From contig JBNKJV010000006.1 of NCBI GenBank assembly GCA_050291465.1, positions 124,001 through 188,000 on the forward strand: DNA of 64,000 bases, in the 5' to 3' direction. The stretch is from CBFDBF01 sp050291465 (GTDB lineage Bacteria; Pseudomonadota; Gammaproteobacteria; Chromatiales; Chromatiaceae). Positions 1 through 10,466 of this stretch are shown piece by piece. The translations under genes and the position numbers were made by a program. The notes below the pieces were generated by a model, which had not been told where the DNA came from, ran no database searches, and saw only the letters and a list, made by a program, of their open reading frames with translations. Position 1 is the stretch's first letter, and each line of letters starts with the position of its first letter.

Positions 1-2
1 AC

Positions 3-419
3 AATGACTTACGAAAAGTTAACAGGATGTGCGAGCTGGCCGGCATCGAAGTGCGTTATCCCCTGCTCCAGGAACGCATGATGGATTTTTCCGCTAAAGT
101 GCCGACGAATATGCTGCTGCGCGGATTTGAACTACGTTCTTTCTATAGACGCGCCATGGAGGGATTTCTTGCAAAGGAGACTCTAAATAAAAGCAAGCAC
201 GGCTTCGGTCTGCCTTTTGGCGTATGGATGAACGAATATGAACCATTGAGGAATTTTGTTGACCATAATCTCACAAATTTCAAGAAACGCGAGATCATAA
301 ATGTAGACTATATTGAGAAGATCATGGATGCGCAGAAAACTGCCGACGCGTCATATTATGGGGTTTTTATCTGGTTACTCGTGTTCCTAGAACAGTGGAT
401 GGATGCAAACAATTTATAG
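3..419 (+). CDS. Asparagine synthase-like protein, C-terminal fragment (cut by window edge)
   Basis: The reading frame is open from the window edge and only the last 139 residues are visible, so the true start lies upstream. The segment NDLRKVNRMCELAGIEVRYP corresponds to the asparagine synthase C-terminal domain, where family members have a D/N-x-x-x-K-x-D-R-M stretch followed by the E-V-R-x-P-x-L motif. A second family hallmark, K-x-G-F-G-L-P, follows near residue 73 of the fragment. Proteins of this family use a PP-loop ATPase domain to form amides; in polysaccharide loci they are thought to amidate uronic acids or other carboxylates. The PP loop and any glutaminase domain are off the window, so activity cannot be judged. 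It converges with the acyltransferase gene that follows. Confidence 0.85.
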   Translation, partial: NDLRKVNRMCELAGIEVRYPLLQERMMDFSAKVPTNMLLRGFELRSFYRRAMEGFLAKETLNKSKHGFGLPFGVWMNEYEPLRNFVDHNLTNFKKREIINVDYIEKIMDAQKTADASYYGVFIWLLVFLEQWMDANNL

Positions 420-452
420 GCAACCTCACATGCTTTTTTCCTTTTGGTTGCC
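419..452. terminator. Possible hairpin between convergent genes
   Basis: GGCAACC at 419-425 is the inverse complement of GGTTGCC at 446-452, with about 20 nt of pyrimidine-rich loop between. It lies between two convergent genes. A clear U-tract after the stem is missing, so this is only a weak terminator candidate. Confidence 0.3.
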
Positions 453-485
453 GTAAGTAATCCTTTTCTCCCAAAATATTCAGTA

Positions 486-2531
486 TTACCTGATACGTTC
501 ATTTTTAGTATTCAACTCCCAATCTCTGATACCGTCATTCTCCGCCGATACCTGCTTTTGTCCCAGACGTTCAGATAATTTTAACTTCCGCATAACCCAT
601 TCCGACCCAAATGATGTCAGATGCCCCCCATCCCGGTATATAGATATTTCATCTATTATTGTTGTGCATCTCTCTTCCGGACACATAACCGAGTCCATCC
701 AGATGACGTCTACGTTTGTACGCTTCTTTATCTCCTTCAGCGCTCCTTTAATGCCACTCTGATACTTCTCATACTCATCCCTACCAAAGCTGCATTCCGA
801 ATGCCCCAGTACTGTTAGGCCTGTCTTTGTTCTCTCCCAACATTCTCCTACGTTGAATCCGACTTTCGGTGGCGGGGATACAACAACAGGGATCTTTCCG
901 CCTTCCTGAATTCTCCCAATCGTATATACCATTTGCTCAATCGCCAAAGATCTATCTCCTGTTATATTCTTATCCCGGTACAAAAACGGCAATTCTCCTT
1001 CTCGAAAATATTCATCAAAAGGAGAGCTGATAAATACGTATTGTATAGAGTCACTGTTCAAAATCATCCGCATAGCGTTACTATTAAATTCTATACAGCT
1101 TTTTGCCCAATTTTCGTTGAAATAGGATCCGATAAACGCTATATCCAATATCGGCGCACAGGCTGATTTTGTTATCTGAATAAGTGACTTACCAATCTCG
1201 CTATCTGTTTTTAGGCCTGGAATCAGATGCATTGCATAGCTATCACCCCATACCGCATAACGGGGATTTTTCGATGTCGCACAGCTCCGCGGACTGACAA
1301 TCGCCTCTCCTTGGGTACATTGCTTACTCAACCCCATATATGTGGGGTGAAGGTAACTGAACTTGCCTTCCTCCTTATGATTATTCATATTTTTCATAAC
1401 CACCGCCGGCGCAGGTGAAATAATGACAACAAGCGAAACACCCACCAACCACTTTATTGTTCTGTTGCGGTTTTCCTGCCACCCGTACCTGAATCTTTGC
1501 TCGACGTATTCGTATTGAAAGTAGGCAAGCACGATGGAGGTGACTACCAATAACACCCTGATATATATGGGTACCTCTCCGATATATCCTATATACGCCA
1601 GCGCGAATAGCGGCCAATGCACTAAATATAGAGAATATGACCAGTCGCCAATTTTCGCTATAGAATTGGTAACTATGTTTCTTGGGAGCCAGTTATTGTC
1701 CCCCACCAACATAATGGCTGTTGCTAAAACAACAATAATCGCATCACCTCTTGGATGCACGACATCATAGGGCGATATTACAACAAGCGACGCAATTATA
1801 AGCGCAACCAACTTGTATATCGTTTTTATACCGATACTTGGTGTACGCATTACCAGCCATGCGATAATTGATCCCGCAAGCAATTCCCACGCCCGCGCCG
1901 GCAATAGAAAAAACGCCATGGACTCTGAATCCATAGATGGGATGCGCCAATAGGTGAACGGAAGGGTTACGAATATCACGCAGCAGACAAGACTTACTAT
2001 AAATGCAATATTAAATACTAGCGACCTCAATCGGGGTTTTATCAGTAACAAAAGTAACGGCGTCACCAGATAGTACTGCTCCTCCAATGAAAGAGACCAG
2101 ACATGAAGAAGCGGCTTACTTTCCGCTGCAGCTTCAAAATATCCCGTCTGTAACGGTAGAACAATATTCGCGGTAAAAGTAACGGCGCCGACGAGTTGCT
2201 CGAGATAATCATCCCATTGACTTGCAGTCAGGAATGCATAACAAAGCAGGGTCGTAACGGTAAGTGTCGAATAGGCGGCCGGAAGAAGCCTCTTTGCCCG
2301 CCTGACATAAAACGCGACAAAGGAAAACTCTCCTTTGTCCATATCCCTCATTATTATTGTTGTGATGAGGTATCCGGAAATAACAAAGAAAACATCGACA
2401 CCAAGATATCCGCCGCCGATGGAAAAAATACTGGCGTGATAGAACAGTACCGCTAGAACCGCAAAACCTCTCAGAAATTGGATATCATGGCGCACAGCTA
2501 TGTTTCTTCTTCCGTGTATATAACGAGACAA
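486..2531 (-). CDS. Acyltransferase 3 family O-acyltransferase with C-terminal SGNH domain (OafA/YrhL type)
   Basis: This is a membrane O-acyltransferase of the acyltransferase-3 family, expected to move acetyl or another acyl group onto a surface polysaccharide. The first about 370 residues hold ten or so membrane helices with the family motifs HDIQFLRGFAVLAVLFYH (residues 15-32), GVDVFFVISGYL, and the basic stretch RRAKRLLP. The remaining about 300 residues form a periplasmic SGNH hydrolase-like domain: the serine block is in WGDSYAMHL and the catalytic D-x-x-H pair is DGGH (634-637). Length, 681 residues, is normal for the fused type. The start taken here is TTG; a GTG twelve codons in is preceded by a GGAAGAAG stretch and gives a more typical N-terminus. 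The gene lies 192 bp downstream of the RTX gene in the same direction, so it may modify a product of either neighbouring cluster. Substrate is unknown. Confidence 0.9.
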   Translation of the reverse strand: MSRYIHGRRNIAVRHDIQFLRGFAVLAVLFYHASIFSIGGGYLGVDVFFVISGYLITTIIMRDMDKGEFSFVAFYVRRAKRLLPAAYSTLTVTTLLCYAFLTASQWDDYLEQLVGAVTFTANIVLPLQTGYFEAAAESKPLLHVWSLSLEEQYYLVTPLLLLLIKPRLRSLVFNIAFIVSLVCCVIFVTLPFTYWRIPSMDSESMAFFLLPARAWELLAGSIIAWLVMRTPSIGIKTIYKLVALIIASLVVISPYDVVHPRGDAIIVVLATAIMLVGDNNWLPRNIVTNSIAKIGDWSYSLYLVHWPLFALAYIGYIGEVPIYIRVLLVVTSIVLAYFQYEYVEQRFRYGWQENRNRTIKWLVGVSLVVIISPAPAVVMKNMNNHKEEGKFSYLHPTYMGLSKQCTQGEAIVSPRSCATSKNPRYAVWGDSYAMHLIPGLKTDSEIGKSLIQITKSACAPILDIAFIGSYFNENWAKSCIEFNSNAMRMILNSDSIQYVFISSPFDEYFREGELPFLYRDKNITGDRSLAIEQMVYTIGRIQEGGKIPVVVSPPPKVGFNVGECWERTKTGLTVLGHSECSFGRDEYEKYQSGIKGALKEIKKRTNVDVIWMDSVMCPEERCTTIIDEISIYRDGGHLTSFGSEWVMRKLKLSERLGQKQVSAENDGIRDWELNTKNERIR

Positions 2532-2723
2532 TTATCCCATAATATACATAACGGAATATTGCCGCTACCTTTACGGTTCACCTGGTAAAGTTTAAGATAA
2601 TCATATCGGCCTACGGGATCTCGTCATCATTCTTGCCATCCAAGACAACTTTGCGCTTGTCAAACAACTGCAAATATCTCCTTTCCACGTCAGCTGTTAC
2701 CTTTCTCCTCCTGGAACTACATA

Positions 2724-5700
2724 TTATTGCCAACTGGATGCCATAACGGGTGTCAATTGATCCTGAACGTCTTGTGGAACGACAGCCCCGACACCGGACG
2801 GGACATCAAACACCGCCATTGCATTAACCAGTTGAACAACATGATTTTGGCGCAAGGTTAAATCCCCCGCTGTAATCTCATCCAGTTGATAGTTTTCCCC
2901 AAGATACCAGTCATCAACCGTAACCTTATCATTAGTCCCCACCACGTCTATTACGAGGTCATTACCACTTTGTGTAAACCAGAGCCTATCATAGGAGATA
3001 TCTTCAAATTCCAAAACGTCGTTGCGACCAGATGAATAATCATAATTATAAATCACATCTACCCCATCCAGTTCTGCAAATTTATAAACATCACTTCCTT
3101 GTCCACCACTCACAATATCATTATTGATACCTCCCTTAATTGTATCGTCACCCGCACCACCTCCAAGGGTGTCATTGCCCGCACCTCCTATGATGGTGTC
3201 ATTGCCGCTTGAACCCGTGATGATGTCGTTACCCCAGCGACCGTCTATAGCTGCAATGCCCACCAACTCCGTCCCCGAGAAGTCCAGGGTATTATTATCA
3301 CCCCAACCTCCGGCAATGGTATTGATACCCCCACCGCCGTCGATACGCTCCACTCCATCGTCAACCGAGAACCCCCTCAGACCGATAGTATCGTCACCTT
3401 CTCCGCCCTGGATGGTGTCGAATCCCTCTCCGCCGGAGACAAGATCGTAACCTTGATTAGTGCCTTCCACGGCAAAGGTGTCATCACCCGAACCACCTTC
3501 AAGGGTGTCGTTACCCGCGCCTCCTATGATGGTATCGTTGCCACTTGACCCCGTGATGATGTCGTTACCCCAACCGCCGTCTATAGCCGCGATGTTTAAT
3601 AGCTCCGTCCCCGAGAAATCCAGGGTATTATTATCACCACCGCCTCCGGCAATGGTATTGATACCCCCACCGCCGTCGATACGCTCCACGCCATCGTCAA
3701 CCGAGAACTGACTCAGACCAATAGTATCGTCACCTTCTCCGCCCTGGATGGTGTCGAATCCCTCTCCGCCGGAGACAAGATCGTAACCTTGATTAGTGCC
3801 TTCCACGGCAAAGGTGTCATCACCCGAACCACCTTCAAGGGCGTCGTTACCCGCGCCTCCTATGATGGTATCGTTGCCACTTGACCCCGTGATGATGTCG
3901 TTACCCCAACCGCCGTCTATAGCCGCAATGCCCACCAACTCCGTAGCGGAGAAGTCGAGGGTATTATTATCACCCCCACCTCCGGCGATGGTGTTGTGAC
4001 CCGTACCGCCATCGATGCGCTCCACGCTATCATCTGCCTGGAAATGATGGAGACCGATGGTATCGTCACCCGCTCCACCCTGAATGGTGTCAAAGCCTTC
4101 TCCGCCATTTATAAGGTCATAGCCCTGATCCGTGCCTTCCACGACAAAGGTGTCGTCACCCGCACCGCCTTCGAGGGTGTCATTACCCGCACCTCCTATG
4201 ATGATATCGTTGCCGCCAGTGCCGGTAATGACGTCATTGCTCGAACCTCCCTCTATTATCGTCCCAGGCTCAGCTAGCACCAGCTCAAAAACGTCGAAGA
4301 CACTTTCTCCCTCGCTGTCCGTCGCGATTACTTTGATATCGAGCGTACCCACCAGAGTGGTGTCCGGCGTCCCGCTTAACGTACCTGTAGCCGCATCAAA
4401 CTGAAGCCAGTCCGGCAATGGCGAGTCGTCCGACAAGGTTACACTTAATACCAGGCTGTCGCTGGAATCCGGATCGGTAAAGGTCTCCACCGGTATCTGG
4501 AACTCGAAATACTCGCCGCCCGTTATGGTCTGATCAGCAATCGGAACATCTACAACCGGGGCTTCGTTTTGAGTACCACCCTCGATTACCAGCTCAAAAA
4601 TATCGAATCCACTGTCTCCCTCGCTGTCCGTCGCGATCACCTTGATATCGAGCGTACCCACCTGAGCGGTGTCCGGCGTCCCGCTTAACATACCTGTGGC
4701 CGCATTAAACTGGAGCCAGTCCGGCAACGGCGAGTCGTCCGACAGGGTCACGCTTAATACCAGGCTGTCTCCAGAATCCGGATCGGTGAAGGTCTCCACG
4801 GGTATCTGGAACTCAAAATACTCGCCACCCGCTATGGTCTGATCAGCGAGTGGAACATCTACAACCGGTGCTTCGTTGATGGTCTCGCCATTGATCAAGC
4901 TTTCGATATCGTCCGCATCCCAAACGGTACCGTTTGCAAATTCGACACGGTTCAGTTGGTTGACAACGCCGGCATAAAACCAATTCTCAAACGTGACTCT
5001 ATCCTGTCCATTTATATGCGAGAACTTAAGGTTATTATCCCCCCTTTCTACCGTGATATCCTCGGGGTTGATTCCCGCGCCAAATACCAGGGTATCGTGG
5101 TTATTGAGGAGTTGAGACAGGTGTTCCTCTTCTTCCACCCATAGATCCAATCCCTGTATTCCTGTCGACCAATCATAATCATCCGGACTATATTCGTTGA
5201 GTTTTGACGCCCATCGATGGAGCATATCTGTTATTAGATCCTGGCCATCACCCAAGTCATAAAGAAACACATCACTACCTGCCGATGCCCACATCCAATC
5301 CATGCCCTTTCCGCCGGAGAACGTATCTCCCGAATCCCACAATGTACCTTCCTGATCCGGGCCTTCCGTAAACCAATCATCAGCAACGCATTCTCCCCCG
5401 ATCAGGGTGTCCTCCCTGTCTGATCCTTCAAGACGATCGCTGCCGAGGCCTCCGATCAGAGTGTGGCCATAGGATTCATCGGAATCCGCTATCAACCAGT
5501 CATCTCCCTCCGCACCACTGAGCACCTGATAGCCGCTTAAGATATTGTCTTGCTGATGAATATCTAGCTCCGGCATGGCACCGGCACCCACAGCCAAATC
5601 GCTGAGAAAACGGCTTTCGCCAGTGGTCACCTGTACCCTTTCTATACCGAATCCTCCTCCGTCCTCAGAATGGGGAAGTATAATGGTCACACCTTCCGAA

Positions 5701-8700
5701 CCGTCCCAGGAGAGGGTCAGAGTCGCGTGCATAGACTGCGCGACCAGCAAATACCAATTATCGGACCAGTAATCCACGGGTGCTAATGACTGGCCCCATT
5801 CGAACGTCAGGTCATCGAATCCCACGCCTTCCGGCAACACCAGGAGGTCGTCCGCTCCTCCGAGTTCCGTGATGTCAATTCCATACTCCGCATAGTAATG
5901 GGTATCAATCTTATACGGCACATCAAAAATCGTATCGCCGGCAGCATAATCAAAGAGGTAGTAGGTGTCGCTTCCGCTACCTCCCTGCAGAATGTCATGA
6001 CCTTGCCCACCGATCAGTACATCTTCAAAAACACTACCATAGAGCTGATCATCGCCGTCGTTCCCATATAACAGCCATCCGGGGGACCGGGTTCCCTGAT
6101 AGGTTAACTCCCTCGTGGCATCAATAATGTCATTACCCGCCCCGGCATCAATGAGGCTTGACGCGAAATGATACCCATAGTCGGTATAAATCCTGTCATC
6201 GCCGGCACTTGCTGTTATGGCGGGGATATTTATCTGCAAGTTGTAGTCGTATACCGTTAAGGTCTGGGTTTCTATTTGATTGTCCGGGATCAGCGCACCC
6301 TGGGGATAAATCCAGTATCCGTCGACTTCTCTAAATAACTCCCAAGTTAATGCGTCCCGATATTCGTTATAACCCTGCACCTCTACCAGCACGTCCCCCG
6401 GTTGATATTCCGGGTCGTAAAGCACTCCGTCATCTATGGGGATATAATTCGTGCCCTGTCCACCGGATCTCGCAAAGAGCGCATCCGGGCCGGGGACATG
6501 AACAGATCTGGTTATCTCCTCAGCATACGGCGTACCAACCAGTTGCTGCTCGGTATTATCATTGGGACATCTATAATTTCCGGATACCCCGTCTATCTCT
6601 TGTATTGAAAACGTGACCTGATAGTTTTTCTTGCTGGAACCATTTATATCCGTACCGGTAAGATTCCCAAAATCATCCAGTCTGTATCCGCTCGCCAGTA
6701 ACTGGTTCTCATGCGCGCTTTGTATTCTTTCGATAAACTGCTGCCAGGCGTCTTCCGGAGATGTTGCGAGTCTGGTGTTCGACTCCGGCGGTTCGCCGTT
6801 TTCATCCAATACCACGACGACGCCATCCTTGTCCGTGATGTACCACGTCTGGTTGAGATTAAAAAAGTTTTCTATAGTAACGCCGTCGCGGCTGTCTCCG
6901 ATATAGATGGCAAGATCATTACCCTGCCTTTCATAGCTCAAATCATCAATACTTATACCGGACAGCAGCTCCAGGCGGCTTGTGGAATCCGGTTCTTCAT
7001 AGATCCGATCCATACCCGTACCCACTGCAATCCGGTAGGCATCCAGCCCTTCCCCCCCGTAGAGCTGATCATCACCCGCGCTTCCAGCCAGCACGTCATC
7101 GCCACCCTGCCCGTGAAGTATATCGCAACCGCTGCTTCCGACCAGGGTATCGTCGTAGCTTCCGCCATAGGCCTCACCTTCGTCCTGCATCTGGCAGGAG
7201 ACCGGACCAGCCAGAGCGCTACTGAGGAACTCCCCTTTGTCATAGACCTGACCGTTTCCAATTTCAAAGTGATCTACCGGCGTCGCAATCCCGCCCTCAA
7301 GATAGATCAAATCGTCGGCACCATATTGGATTGCAAGGTAGTCATTGCCATCCATATCCGTGGCCGTGGTTGCAGTAATACCAGTACCAGGGAGCAGGAT
7401 CTTGTCGCCCGAATCCACATTATTTACGAGATCGACGCCGTCGCCGGCGTTAAACCCGAAACTGTCCGCGCCCTTTCCTCCATCTAGGATATCCGTACCG
7501 GAACCTCCTTCCAGATAATCGTCGCCACTCCCCCCTTCCAGCTGGTCATCGTCGGCGCCTCCAAATAGGTAATCATTCCCTGTTGATCCTATTAACTGGT
7601 CGTTACCCTCGTCGCCGTATATAAAATCTTCGCCTTCCTCGCCACGAAGAAGATCATCGTCCTCACCTCCCTCAATGTAATCGCTACCGTCTCCACCCCA
7701 TATATAGTCACTACCGCCATCTCCATATACCCAGTCGTCGCCTTCTCCCGCGATCAGATCGTCATCGTCCATCCCTCCAATTATCGTATCGTTTCCTCCA
7801 TAACCAAAGATAACATCTCTTCCTTCACCCCCATCCAGATAATCATTACCGTGCCGAGCAAGCTCAAGGTATGACGCATCCCCATGAAGATCATCGTCAC
7901 CGGCGCCGCCATAAATGTGGTCGTCGCCCTCTTCCCCCTGCAGCCAGTCGTTACCGGCGCCGCCGAAAATAAAATCGTCGCCTTGTTCTACAACCCCACC
8001 ATCCGCTACACGAATATTTGCGCCGTAGTCCCCGGTAATTGTGTCATCACCATCCCCTCCATAAATAGTGTCGTTATGCTCACCACCGGCGATGACATCC
8101 GCTCCAGATTCTCCATAGAGATAGTCATCCCCTATTTGTCCGGAAATATTGTCATCACCTGCTCCACCATAGATCACGTCTCCTGATCCATCCTCAACAG
8201 CAGAGTCGACTATATAATCAATGTGGTATATAGGATGAAAGATAGAATCCGATGGAGTTACCGACCAGGAAGCCGTTTTCGTAACATAGTTATCATCCCC
8301 ACTGAGAATATCGTCTCCCGGACCGCCTATCAGCAAGTCCTCATCGCCGCCTCCAAACAATACGTCGTCTCCAGCGGTACCGATGACCTTATCCTGGCCA
8401 AGGCCGCCTGTAACCCAGTCGCCCTTTAACCCGGTACCCTCACTACCGCCATACTCCTCATATGTCGTCAACGCCGCAATATCGATCCAATCACCGCCGT
8501 GAAGTTCGTCATTTCCAGAACCCCCAACGACCGAATCTATCCCGCCCCCTCCAATCAGGATATCCTCTCCGCCTTTGCCGTCTATGAAATCATGTTCTAA
8601 GAAACCGTTAATGTGATCGCTTTCTTCACTACCATACAGCTCATCTTCACGCGGATCGTTCGTTCCGTAGTTCGTAACAATATTCCCCAATGCATCGATA

Positions 8701-10466
8701 TGCCAGGCACCGCCCTCAAACTCAATGGGAGTATGATCTCCTTCAATATCTTGAGTATCTACAGAAGGCGGCACATACGGATCGGCCGGTTTAAGAGTAA
8801 TAAGCAATGCACCATCTATGTAATTTTTAATAGTAATATTCCCATTATTTATTACAAGATCGGTCGTCTCTCCTTCCTCAACCAAGGTAAATCGATAAAG
8901 TCCATCACTACTCTCATATACACCTTTCCCTATTTCTTTCCCACCGGTTAATACATTTCCATCATATTCAATAATTCCTATTCCGTCGGTATCCAATATC
9001 GTGTCTGAACCGTCCCCCGAGCTATAGATGTATGTATCGTAATCTTTACCTCCTTCCAGATAGTCGTTTCCTGCATTGCCTATCAACCAATCAATACCAT
9101 CATTTCCATAGAGTCGATCGTTGTCCGCACCCCCTTTAATCGCATCATCACCCAAATCATCTCCGCTTGATCCAAAAGTTATTCTCTGTGAAATATGATC
9201 AGAATCTGACATATCAAACTGCGTGACTGATTGCCCGGTTTCTCTATCCCAATACTCTATCAGACCATTCCCCTTAATAGGCCCCCATATTCTAAAGTTT
9301 AACAAATTAACTAAAAACTCCGCCCTATCATCAATATAATCCTTGGACATACTTCCCGTATGATTAATTGGATCGTATATTTCTAACTCGCTATCCTGAT
9401 ATAATGATTCATCGCCGATAATTACAAAAGGATTTAGGTGGAGCAGCGCATAACGATACGCCTCTCCTTGGCTTGTTAGTCTCTTGGCAAATTTCGCCGC
9501 ACTTCCCCAGCTATAGTTCAACTTAAGAACGCCATATTCCGACTTTAAATCACCATTCTCATCTAATAGCTTGGACGCCAGGGCAACGAGACGAGCATGA
9601 AGTGAATCTCTATCATGCAGTATGACTTCTTCCCCGACGCCGAACAAATCCCCCAGGGAGTTCACAAGACTCTCAAGAACCTCACTCTTATTGTCCGCGG
9701 CAGCTGTAAATATGTCCTTCATATACATCTCATGCAAACGGCCATCCTTATCTAGTTCCCATAACAACCCTTCTACCGCCAGCGTATCCTCCGAGTTCTC
9801 GAATGTATGGAAAGTATCCGCCCATTTGTCTTCTATGTATTGATAAGCATCAAATATCTTATCTCCTATTAGGGCCTGCCAATCCGCTGGCACATATTCC
9901 TCAATAAGGATATCAGCGACCATAACCGCCGCAACACTCGCGACTGCTACCGCCGCACCCGCCAATACTGAAAGCGACGCTTCGCCAATCGCCGCTACGG
10001 CCAGAGCCACTACAGCCGACCCTACCATCGAACCTACAATTATTTGCGTTACAAGCAATCCTAGTTCTTGCGGGTCACCCCTTTCAAACGTTTCCTCAAT
10101 ATCCAATACCGTAATGACTTTGCCTATAAATCCCGCTGCTTTTGTTAACGCCTTAAGGACGCTTTTTAGTCTCACCTCTTTATCTAATTCATTCGCACTT
10201 TCAGCTAATGAATTAGCAGCTTGGCGTTGGATTCCTCTCCATGATTCTTCAAGCGCTTTCTGAACCTCGGCATTCCGAATACGAGCGGAAAGTGCTTTTT
10301 CCTTTAGTTGAGAAAACCTGTCTAGGCGGAATACGTGTTCTGCTATCTTTCGCTCTGCTGCTTCAATGGCCTGCGCGTTAAAACTATCGCCCGATAACTC
10401 TCCCCACGCCTCAATACCATCCAATACATCTGAAACAAATCCATCCCATTCGACTTGATCAGCCAT
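2724..10466 (-). CDS. Giant RTX calcium-binding protein, type I secretion substrate
   Basis: A 2580-residue protein built mostly of haemolysin-type GGxGxDxLx nonapeptide repeats, which fold into Ca2+-binding beta rolls outside the cell. There is no signal peptide. Residues 1 to about 330 are helical and contain a Gly/Ala-rich hydrophobic stretch (about 138-190). Several RTX blocks follow, then two near-identical immunoglobulin-like (He_PIG/cadherin-like) domains of 103 residues starting NEAPVVDVP, then about three tandem copies of a 112-residue RTX-rich unit, and a last RTX block with the common C-terminal pattern (SGNDLVIDV...VTVDDWY) expected before an uncleaved type I secretion signal. The transporter and adaptor genes lie upstream on the same strand, which supports secretion by that system. 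Its start overlaps the end of the membrane-protein gene by 8 bp. Likely role is a surface-layer or adhesin-like protein; no enzymatic or toxin domain was recognised. Confidence 0.93.
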   Translation of the reverse strand: MADQVEWDGFVSDVLDGIEAWGELSGDSFNAQAIEAAERKIAEHVFRLDRFSQLKEKALSARIRNAEVQKALEESWRGIQRQAANSLAESANELDKEVRLKSVLKALTKAAGFIGKVITVLDIEETFERGDPQELGLLVTQIIVGSMVGSAVVALAVAAIGEASLSVLAGAAVAVASVAAVMVADILIEEYVPADWQALIGDKIFDAYQYIEDKWADTFHTFENSEDTLAVEGLLWELDKDGRLHEMYMKDIFTAAADNKSEVLESLVNSLGDLFGVGEEVILHDRDSLHARLVALASKLLDENGDLKSEYGVLKLNYSWGSAAKFAKRLTSQGEAYRYALLHLNPFVIIGDESLYQDSELEIYDPINHTGSMSKDYIDDRAEFLVNLLNFRIWGPIKGNGLIEYWDRETGQSVTQFDMSDSDHISQRITFGSSGDDLGDDAIKGGADNDRLYGNDGIDWLIGNAGNDYLEGGKDYDTYIYSSGDGSDTILDTDGIGIIEYDGNVLTGGKEIGKGVYESSDGLYRFTLVEEGETTDLVINNGNITIKNYIDGALLITLKPADPYVPPSVDTQDIEGDHTPIEFEGGAWHIDALGNIVTNYGTNDPREDELYGSEESDHINGFLEHDFIDGKGGEDILIGGGGIDSVVGGSGNDELHGGDWIDIAALTTYEEYGGSEGTGLKGDWVTGGLGQDKVIGTAGDDVLFGGGDEDLLIGGPGDDILSGDDNYVTKTASWSVTPSDSIFHPIYHIDYIVDSAVEDGSGDVIYGGAGDDNISGQIGDDYLYGESGADVIAGGEHNDTIYGGDGDDTITGDYGANIRVADGGVVEQGDDFIFGGAGNDWLQGEEGDDHIYGGAGDDDLHGDASYLELARHGNDYLDGGEGRDVIFGYGGNDTIIGGMDDDDLIAGEGDDWVYGDGGSDYIWGGDGSDYIEGGEDDDLLRGEEGEDFIYGDEGNDQLIGSTGNDYLFGGADDDQLEGGSGDDYLEGGSGTDILDGGKGADSFGFNAGDGVDLVNNVDSGDKILLPGTGITATTATDMDGNDYLAIQYGADDLIYLEGGIATPVDHFEIGNGQVYDKGEFLSSALAGPVSCQMQDEGEAYGGSYDDTLVGSSGCDILHGQGGDDVLAGSAGDDQLYGGEGLDAYRIAVGTGMDRIYEEPDSTSRLELLSGISIDDLSYERQGNDLAIYIGDSRDGVTIENFFNLNQTWYITDKDGVVVVLDENGEPPESNTRLATSPEDAWQQFIERIQSAHENQLLASGYRLDDFGNLTGTDINGSSKKNYQVTFSIQEIDGVSGNYRCPNDNTEQQLVGTPYAEEITRSVHVPGPDALFARSGGQGTNYIPIDDGVLYDPEYQPGDVLVEVQGYNEYRDALTWELFREVDGYWIYPQGALIPDNQIETQTLTVYDYNLQINIPAITASAGDDRIYTDYGYHFASSLIDAGAGNDIIDATRELTYQGTRSPGWLLYGNDGDDQLYGSVFEDVLIGGQGHDILQGGSGSDTYYLFDYAAGDTIFDVPYKIDTHYYAEYGIDITELGGADDLLVLPEGVGFDDLTFEWGQSLAPVDYWSDNWYLLVAQSMHATLTLSWDGSEGVTIILPHSEDGGGFGIERVQVTTGESRFLSDLAVGAGAMPELDIHQQDNILSGYQVLSGAEGDDWLIADSDESYGHTLIGGLGSDRLEGSDREDTLIGGECVADDWFTEGPDQEGTLWDSGDTFSGGKGMDWMWASAGSDVFLYDLGDGQDLITDMLHRWASKLNEYSPDDYDWSTGIQGLDLWVEEEEHLSQLLNNHDTLVFGAGINPEDITVERGDNNLKFSHINGQDRVTFENWFYAGVVNQLNRVEFANGTVWDADDIESLINGETINEAPVVDVPLADQTIAGGEYFEFQIPVETFTDPDSGDSLVLSVTLSDDSPLPDWLQFNAATGMLSGTPDTAQVGTLDIKVIATDSEGDSGFDIFELVIEGGTQNEAPVVDVPIADQTITGGEYFEFQIPVETFTDPDSSDSLVLSVTLSDDSPLPDWLQFDAATGTLSGTPDTTLVGTLDIKVIATDSEGESVFDVFELVLAEPGTIIEGGSSNDVITGTGGNDIIIGGAGNDTLEGGAGDDTFVVEGTDQGYDLINGGEGFDTIQGGAGDDTIGLHHFQADDSVERIDGGTGHNTIAGGGGDNNTLDFSATELVGIAAIDGGWGNDIITGSSGNDTIIGGAGNDALEGGSGDDTFAVEGTNQGYDLVSGGEGFDTIQGGEGDDTIGLSQFSVDDGVERIDGGGGINTIAGGGGDNNTLDFSGTELLNIAAIDGGWGNDIITGSSGNDTIIGGAGNDTLEGGSGDDTFAVEGTNQGYDLVSGGEGFDTIQGGEGDDTIGLRGFSVDDGVERIDGGGGINTIAGGWGDNNTLDFSGTELVGIAAIDGRWGNDIITGSSGNDTIIGGAGNDTLGGGAGDDTIKGGINNDIVSGGQGSDVYKFAELDGVDVIYNYDYSSGRNDVLEFEDISYDRLWFTQSGNDLVIDVVGTNDKVTVDDWYLGENYQLDEITAGDLTLRQNHVVQLVNAMAVFDVPSGVGAVVPQDVQDQLTPVMASSWQ
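3145..4255 (-). repeat. 336-bp tandem repeat inside the RTX gene
   Basis: The landmark CCTCCTATGATG recurs at 3184, 3520, 3856 and 4192, exactly 336 bp apart, giving three full units and a partial fourth, each encoding 112 residues in frame. Copies are very similar at the DNA level. Each unit encodes an RTX block followed by a less repetitive segment ending near AAIDGGWGND. Confidence 0.95.
4260..4877 (-). repeat. 309-bp direct duplication encoding two Ig-like domains
   Basis: Two near-identical 309-bp copies (about 4569-4877 and 4260-4568) each encode a 103-residue immunoglobulin-like module beginning NEAPVVDVP and containing the He_PIG hallmark LPDWLQF-(N/D)-AATG. They sit between two RTX sections of the same protein and probably act as a spacer or ligand-binding stalk. 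Confidence 0.9.

Noticed and set aside
3124..4404. Several Pro/Ser-rich plus-strand frames
   Set aside because: They are the complement of the RTX repeats and recur with the same 336-bp period.
2724..10466. RTX toxin (haemolysin or adenylate cyclase type)
   Set aside because: No acyltransferase of the HlyC type, no toxin domain and no clear pore-forming region were seen; repeats and Ig-like domains fit a structural surface protein better.
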